Positions 59,575-64,000 of a stretch of DNA of 64,000 nt are shown here, one piece after another. The notes under the pieces are model-generated. The model worked only from the letters and a program-made list of their open reading frames with translations. It made no database searches and was not told where the DNA came from. How positions within the stretch are numbered: the first letter of the stretch is position 1; every line of letters begins with the position of its first letter. The translations under genes were made by a program, and so were the position numbers. Origin of the DNA: Pontibacter beigongshangensis (GTDB taxonomy: Bacteria; Bacteroidota; Bacteroidia; Cytophagales; Hymenobacteraceae); contig NZ_VFSD01000006.1 in NCBI RefSeq assembly GCF_014332515.1, positions 62,001 to 126,000 on the forward strand, read 5' to 3'.

Positions 59575-62355
59575 ATGAGGCAATTCTACAGAGGCATTTT
59601 ACTGCTCCTACTTACAGCTATCAGCTGCCTTCCGCACGCCTTTGCCCAGGAGGCGAAGCAGCCGCCAGTAAGTGTAAGCCTGAACCAGCAGCCATTCCCG
59701 GAGTTTGTCAGGGCAGTAGAGGCTGCCACAGACTACCGCTTTTTCTACAACCCTGCCTATTTAGACAGCCTGACAGTGACGGTGCAGGTGAAGGATAAGC
59801 CGCTGGAAACGGTGCTGGAGCAGGTGCTTGGGAACACAGCCTTTAAATTTGCGATCGATGCCCAGAATAAGGTGTACATCACCAAAGGGAAGCAGATACA
59901 GGTGAACCTGCCGGAAGGCTTCTTCGAAATACAAACAGGAACCACGGAGAAACGGCCAGTGTTGGCGTCAGACTTTATGCCTGCTGATGTGGGGAGCAGA
60001 CGAAGGGCATCTTCTGAACTAAAACTTTATGAGGTCGGCGTCAGATCAGCTAAAGCGGCTGGTAAAGCAACTCTGTCGGGGCGCCTGCACAATGCCGCCA
60101 CCGGAGAGCCTGTGATTGGGGTGTCGGTGTACCTGGAGTCTCCCATGATCGGCACCGTGTCGGATCAGGATGGGTTCTACACGCTCAGTTTGCCGGTGGG
60201 CCGCCATCAACTGATCATAAAAGGGATGGGCATGCAAGCCACCAAACGCCAGATACTGCTCCACTCCGACGGCAAGTTAGACATAGCCCTGGAAGAAGAT
60301 GCCCGAATGCTGAAGGAGGTGCTGGTGGAGGCCGACAAAGACAAAAACGTAACGGGCCTGCAGATGGGGGTGGAGAAACTCGATATCAGAACCATCAAAC
60401 AGGTACCGACTGCCTTCGGCGAATCCGATATTCTGCGGGTGGTGCTTACCTTGCCCGGTGTGAAATCAGTGGGAGAGGGCAGTACTGGTATGAATGTGCG
60501 GGGCGGGTCCACCGACCAGAACCTGATTCTCTTTAACGGTGCCACTATTTACAACCCCTCGCATTTGTTCGGTTTCTTCTCGGCTTTTAACCCCGATATT
60601 GTTCAGTCGGCCGAGTTGTTTAAAAGCGCTATTCCGGCTCGCTATGGCGGGCGGCTGGCTTCTGTGCTCGAAATTAAAACACGCGAAGGAAACAAGAAGA
60701 AACTGGCAGGCGCTGGTGGCATCGGGCTATTAACGAGCCGGCTCACCCTGGAAGGGCCTATCGTATCAGACAAAACATCCTTTATTATAGGAGGCCGAAG
60801 CACCTACTCCAACTGGCTGCTCCGGCAGTTGCCCAGCGATTCTTTTAACAGCAGCACCGCCTCTTTTTATGATGTAAATGCACACATAAGCCACGAGATC
60901 GATGAAAAGAACAGCCTCAGCGTGACCGGCTATACCAGCAAAGACGCCTTCCGGCTCAGCGCCGATACCTTGTACCGGTTCTCAAATCATAATGCCAGCG
61001 TTAAGTGGAACCGCACCTTTGACGAAAAGCTGTTTGGGGAGTTTACAGGAGCCTTCAGCCATTACGGCTACGGCATTACCAGCAACAAAAACCCTGAGAA
61101 TGCTTTTGAGCTGGACTTTGGCATGAACCAGGGCAATGTGCAGGCAGACTTTACGTATTTCCCGAATCCGAAGCGAACAATCAATTTTGGCATCAACTCC
61201 ATTCTATACAGTGTCTCTCCAGGCAGCTTTATGCCGAACAGCCCAGAATCGTTGGTAGCTCCCGATAAGCTGCAGAACGAGAAGGCATTGGAAACAGCCA
61301 TTTACCTGTCGGAGAAGTTTGATCTCACCGATCGTCTTTCGGTGGAGGCAGGACTCCGTTATTCGCTTTATAATGCCCTGGGGCCGAGGAGGGTGCTGAG
61401 CTACGCCACCGATGCGCCCCGAACAGAAACTACCGTGCAGGACACTGCCTACTACAAAGCCGGCGATCCGTTTGCCACTTACCATGGCCCGGAGTACCGG
61501 CTCTCAGCCCGCTACGGGCTGTCAGATAATTCGTCGGTAAAACTGAGCTATAACCGGCTGCGGCAGTACATCCACATGCTCTCCAACACCGTGTCTATGT
61601 CGCCTACAGATGTCTGGAAGCTGAGCGACTCCAATATACGGCCGCAGGTGGGCAACCAGGTGGCATTGGGCTATTACCAGAATTTCAGAGCGAACACGCT
61701 GGAGCTGTCGGTAGAGGGCTATTACAAAACCATGCGCGACTTTCTGGATTATAAAAGCGGAGCTTCCCTTTTTATGAACCACCACATAGAAACCGACGTG
61801 GTAAACGCGCAGGGCAAAGCCTACGGCGCCGAAGTGATGCTGAAAAAACTGTCGGGCAGGCTCAACGGCTGGATCAGCTATACCTACTCCCGCACCCTGA
61901 TCCGGGTAAACACCTCGGCAACGGCCGAGGTGATCAACAACGGCGCCTACTACCCGAGCAATTTCGACAAGCCGCACGATTTTACCCTGATCAGCAACTA
62001 CCAGTTCAGCAAGCGCATCAGCACCTCGTTTAACTTCACCTACAGCACCGGCCGGCCCATTACGCTGCCCATAGCCAGATACCAGTACGGCAACAGCCAG
62101 CGCGTACTTTATTCCGACCGCAACGCTTACCGCGTGCCAGACTATTACCGCGCCGACATCGCCATTAACCTGGAAGGAAACCACCGCATCCAGAAACTGG
62201 CCCACAGCTCCTGGACACTGGCCGTTTATAACCTGACCGGGCGTAAAAATCCTTACTCTGTTTTCTTTAAAGCAGAAGAGGGTGAGATCAGAGGGTACCA
62301 GCTCTCTATTTTCGGCCAGCCTATCCCGACTTTAACCTATAACTTTAAATTTTAA
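59575..62355 (+). CDS. TonB-dependent receptor with STN and carboxypeptidase-like regulatory domains
   Basis: 926-residue outer-membrane receptor. Signal peptide MRQFYRGILLLLLTAISCLP to AFAQ. Residues about 28-110 form an STN (secretin/TonB short N-terminal) domain (VSLNQQPFPEFVRAVEAATD), which in FecA-like proteins signals to a FecR anti-sigma factor. About 165-250 is a CarboxypepD_reg-like barrel (ATLSGRLHNAATGEPVIGVS). The plug (GESDILRVVLTLPGVKSVGE, GMNVRGGSTDQNLILFNGAT) and the beta-barrel follow, ending YNFKF with a terminal Phe. Imports an unknown ligand. No FecR or sigma factor is in this window. Five bases separate it from the DUF4249 gene. Confidence 0.9.
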   Translation: MRQFYRGILLLLLTAISCLPHAFAQEAKQPPVSVSLNQQPFPEFVRAVEAATDYRFFYNPAYLDSLTVTVQVKDKPLETVLEQVLGNTAFKFAIDAQNKVYITKGKQIQVNLPEGFFEIQTGTTEKRPVLASDFMPADVGSRRRASSELKLYEVGVRSAKAAGKATLSGRLHNAATGEPVIGVSVYLESPMIGTVSDQDGFYTLSLPVGRHQLIIKGMGMQATKRQILLHSDGKLDIALEEDARMLKEVLVEADKDKNVTGLQMGVEKLDIRTIKQVPTAFGESDILRVVLTLPGVKSVGEGSTGMNVRGGSTDQNLILFNGATIYNPSHLFGFFSAFNPDIVQSAELFKSAIPARYGGRLASVLEIKTREGNKKKLAGAGGIGLLTSRLTLEGPIVSDKTSFIIGGRSTYSNWLLRQLPSDSFNSSTASFYDVNAHISHEIDEKNSLSVTGYTSKDAFRLSADTLYRFSNHNASVKWNRTFDEKLFGEFTGAFSHYGYGITSNKNPENAFELDFGMNQGNVQADFTYFPNPKRTINFGINSILYSVSPGSFMPNSPESLVAPDKLQNEKALETAIYLSEKFDLTDRLSVEAGLRYSLYNALGPRRVLSYATDAPRTETTVQDTAYYKAGDPFATYHGPEYRLSARYGLSDNSSVKLSYNRLRQYIHMLSNTVSMSPTDVWKLSDSNIRPQVGNQVALGYYQNFRANTLELSVEGYYKTMRDFLDYKSGASLFMNHHIETDVVNAQGKAYGAEVMLKKLSGRLNGWISYTYSRTLIRVNTSATAEVINNGAYYPSNFDKPHDFTLISNYQFSKRISTSFNFTYSTGRPITLPIARYQYGNSQRVLYSDRNAYRVPDYYRADIAINLEGNHRIQKLAHSSWTLAVYNLTGRKNPYSVFFKAEEGEIRGYQLSIFGQPIPTLTYNFKF

Positions 62356-62360
62356 GCCGC

Positions 62361-63515
62361 ATGAATATTCAGCTTCGCACGCCTGTTCTCTGGCTCTTCC
62401 TGCTGCTGCTTGGCAGCTGCATCGATCCGTTTCAGCCGGAGGTGGTAGAGCGGCCAAATAATTACCTGGTAGTAGATGGCTATATTAACAGCGGCGGCGA
62501 ACTGACCACCTTCCGGCTATCGCGCACCCAGAACCTGACGGAGAAAGGGGAGCCTGCTGCAGAATCAGGTGCCACGGTAGTGGTAGAAGAGGAGGGAGGC
62601 GCAGGGTATGCGTTGCCGGAGCTAACGGCAGGTGTGTATGCTGCCAGGCTTCAGTCGCTAAACCCGGAGCGGCAGTACCGACTTTACATTAAAACAACTA
62701 ACGGCCGGGAATATGCCTCCGACTTTGTACCCGCTACGCCTACACCCCAGATAGATGAGGTGGCCTGGCAGGCAGAGAGCGATGGCCTGCTGATAACCGT
62801 CAGCACGCACGACGATCAGAACAACACCGGCTATTACCGCTGGGAGTACGAAGAAACCTGGGAGTTTACAGCAGCGGAGAAAGCCACCGTGGAAATAGTA
62901 AACGGCCAGGTTCGGGACATTACGCCTGAGAGCGAAAATATTTATACCTGCTGGAGAACGGAGCCGTCTACCACTATTCGTTTGGGTACTACTACAAAAA
63001 ATGCCAGTGATATTCTCCGCAATTTCCCAGTTCATAAAATCGCGTCAGATTCAGATAAGCTGCGCATCGGGTACAGCATTCTGGTGAGGCAGTTTGCACA
63101 GACCCGTGCGGCATACGAGTACTGGGAAAACCTGAAGCGAAACACAGAAGACATCGGGAGCCTTTTCGACCCGCTGCCATCGCAGCTCACAGGTAATATC
63201 CAAAGTCTTTCGGAGCCGGACGAACTGGTGATAGGATTTGTGAGTGCTAATTCTGCAACAGAGAAGCGGATGTTTGTGAGTAAATCGGAGCTGCCGAAAA
63301 ACTGGCAGGCGCCCCGCCTTCTCTGCGTGGCAGATTCGACTAATCTGCCAGTAAATGGCGCCGTAGAAAAAATGAAAAACGAAAAATATTATGTGTTGAA
63401 AAAGCGAATTTTGGGCGAAGGCAATGTGCTGTTGGGCTATCAGGCCAAGTTCAGAGGCTGTGTGGATTGCAGAGAATACGGCACCAATGTAAGGCCTGAA
63501 TTCTGGCCGCAGTAA
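62361..63515 (+). CDS. DUF4249-domain lipoprotein
   Basis: 384 residues. LWLFLLLLGSCIDPFQPEVV is a lipoprotein signal (lipobox LGSC). NNYLVVDGYINSGGELTTFRLSRTQNL and GATVVVEEEGG at the start, TTNGREYASDFVPATPTPQID in the middle and DEVAWQAES with later FRGCVDCREYGTNVRPEFW are the DUF4249 pattern. These proteins sit beside TonB-dependent receptors in Bacteroidota and are presumed surface lipoproteins aiding uptake; the ligand is unknown. 5 bp after the receptor gene, 17 bp before the next. Confidence 0.88.
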   Translation: MNIQLRTPVLWLFLLLLGSCIDPFQPEVVERPNNYLVVDGYINSGGELTTFRLSRTQNLTEKGEPAAESGATVVVEEEGGAGYALPELTAGVYAARLQSLNPERQYRLYIKTTNGREYASDFVPATPTPQIDEVAWQAESDGLLITVSTHDDQNNTGYYRWEYEETWEFTAAEKATVEIVNGQVRDITPESENIYTCWRTEPSTTIRLGTTTKNASDILRNFPVHKIASDSDKLRIGYSILVRQFAQTRAAYEYWENLKRNTEDIGSLFDPLPSQLTGNIQSLSEPDELVIGFVSANSATEKRMFVSKSELPKNWQAPRLLCVADSTNLPVNGAVEKMKNEKYYVLKKRILGEGNVLLGYQAKFRGCVDCREYGTNVRPEFWPQ

Positions 63516-63532
63516 TTTCTAACCTGATAACC

Positions 63533-64000
63533 ATGAAGGCGAATTTAATCTCTCAAATAATAGCACGCGCAAGTAAACCTGTCAGCCGTCACTCTCTGAA
63601 GTTAATCAGGTGCCTGCTCTTTCTTGTTGCCTTTTGTGCTACAGGTAGCAGGACGGTTGGCCAGGGGGCGAACCCGCTTACAAGCATCGTCAGCAGTTTC
63701 GACAAGCACCGAAAAGAGATAATGCAGGAAAAGCTGTTCCTGCACATCGATAGGCCGTCGTATGTAAGCGGAGAAACCATGTGGCTTAAGCTTTACAACC
63801 TGGACGGGACGCTGCACCAGCCCCTGGACCTGAGCAAAGTTGCGTACGTGGAAGTGCTTGATACTGCCAACCAACCGGTGCTGCAGGCAAAAATAGCCCT
63901 TAGAGAGGGTATAGGGCATGGTTCTTTTGTGCTTCCTCTCACACTTGCCTCCGGCAACTACAACGTGCGGGCGTACACAAGCTGGATGAAGAACTTTAGC
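63533..64000 (+). CDS. MG2-type/TonB-linked large protein, N-terminal part (3' end outside window)
   Basis: 156 codons from ATG 63533 to the window edge without a stop. An N-terminal hydrophobic stretch (LKLIRCLLFLVAFCATGS) is a possible signal sequence. KLFLHIDRPSYVSGETMWLKLYNLDG and AYVEVLDTANQPVLQAKIAL, then GSFVLPLTLASGNYNVRAYT, are the macroglobulin-like MG2 domain that begins many large Bacteroidota proteins next to TonB receptors and DUF4249 genes. The rest is outside the window. Likely part of the same outer-membrane operon. Confidence 0.78.
   Translation, partial: MKANLISQIIARASKPVSRHSLKLIRCLLFLVAFCATGSRTVGQGANPLTSIVSSFDKHRKEIMQEKLFLHIDRPSYVSGETMWLKLYNLDGTLHQPLDLSKVAYVEVLDTANQPVLQAKIALREGIGHGSFVLPLTLASGNYNVRAYTSWMKNFS

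Noticed and set aside
1..64000. tRNA or rRNA genes, transposases, integrases
   Set aside because: None recognised on either strand by reading; a dedicated tRNA search would be decisive for single tRNAs.

Overview
The window looks like chromosomal DNA of a Bacteroidota member, most likely order Cytophagales, family Hymenobacteraceae (Pontibacter or a close relative). The family assignment is inference. It rests on a C-terminal type IX secretion sorting domain, a TonB-receptor/DUF4249/MG2-type cluster, promoters that fit the Bacteroidota pattern TTG-(about 20 bp)-TAnnTTTG, rare Shine-Dalgarno sites, and the sequence character of the housekeeping proteins. No rRNA, tRNA, CRISPR array, prophage, integrase or transposase gene was seen.

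Layout. 1-0.3 kb: the C-terminus of a Crp/Fnr regulator. 0.7-4.5 kb: two GH13 enzymes (alpha-glucosidase and TreZ). 5.5-11.5 kb: gltB-gltD glutamate synthase behind a long AT-rich leader. 12-13.3 kb: hemA. 13.8-18.4 kb: a DUF1569-like gene and a large propeller-amidohydrolase. 19-24.2 kb: a duplicated accessory cluster of small lipoproteins (one frameshifted in an AT-dinucleotide tract), a truncated gene remnant, and a 1018-residue T9SS-exported lipase-like protein. 25.5-28 kb: clpS, recR and a glycosyltransferase. 28.8-34.7 kb: a PLP aminotransferase, an RfaE1-like kinase and two tandem TrkH/KtrB-type transporters. 34.9-38.7 kb: hemE, marC, purK-purE. 39.4-46 kb (minus strand): sbcC, sbcD, a rhodanese lipoprotein, a SAM hydrolase. 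46.1-51.3 kb: phoH, a GNAT protein, comEC, thiL. 51.5-59.4 kb: ppnP, a Tat-exported GFO/IDH/MocA oxidoreductase and several small secreted or unknown proteins. 59.6-64 kb: a TonB-dependent receptor, a DUF4249 lipoprotein and the start of an MG2-type protein, probably one outer-membrane uptake operon.

The most striking signal is not a gene. At least 24 copies of a short oriented repeat lie in the intergenic spaces, about one per 2.7 kb. Each has a GGAGCAGCAG-like tract (visible in 17), a CTCCGGAGGG block and an invariant ATT-nnn-ATAATT end. One copy supplies the sequence right before the purK start codon and one overlaps the stop of the rhodanese gene, but none lies inside a gene body. A second AT-rich repeat type sits just after stop codons. 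Convergent gene pairs are often separated by long perfect hairpins (up to 30 bp).

The transporter pair shows a clear history. The duplication breakpoint lies in the 3' end of the upstream kinase gene, because the second copy still carries an in-frame ghost of the kinase C-terminus. The last 440 bp of the two copies look homogenised. In the lipoprotein cluster, a 61-bp perfect direct repeat spans two gene junctions, again pointing to tandem duplication with reuse of the signal-peptide start.
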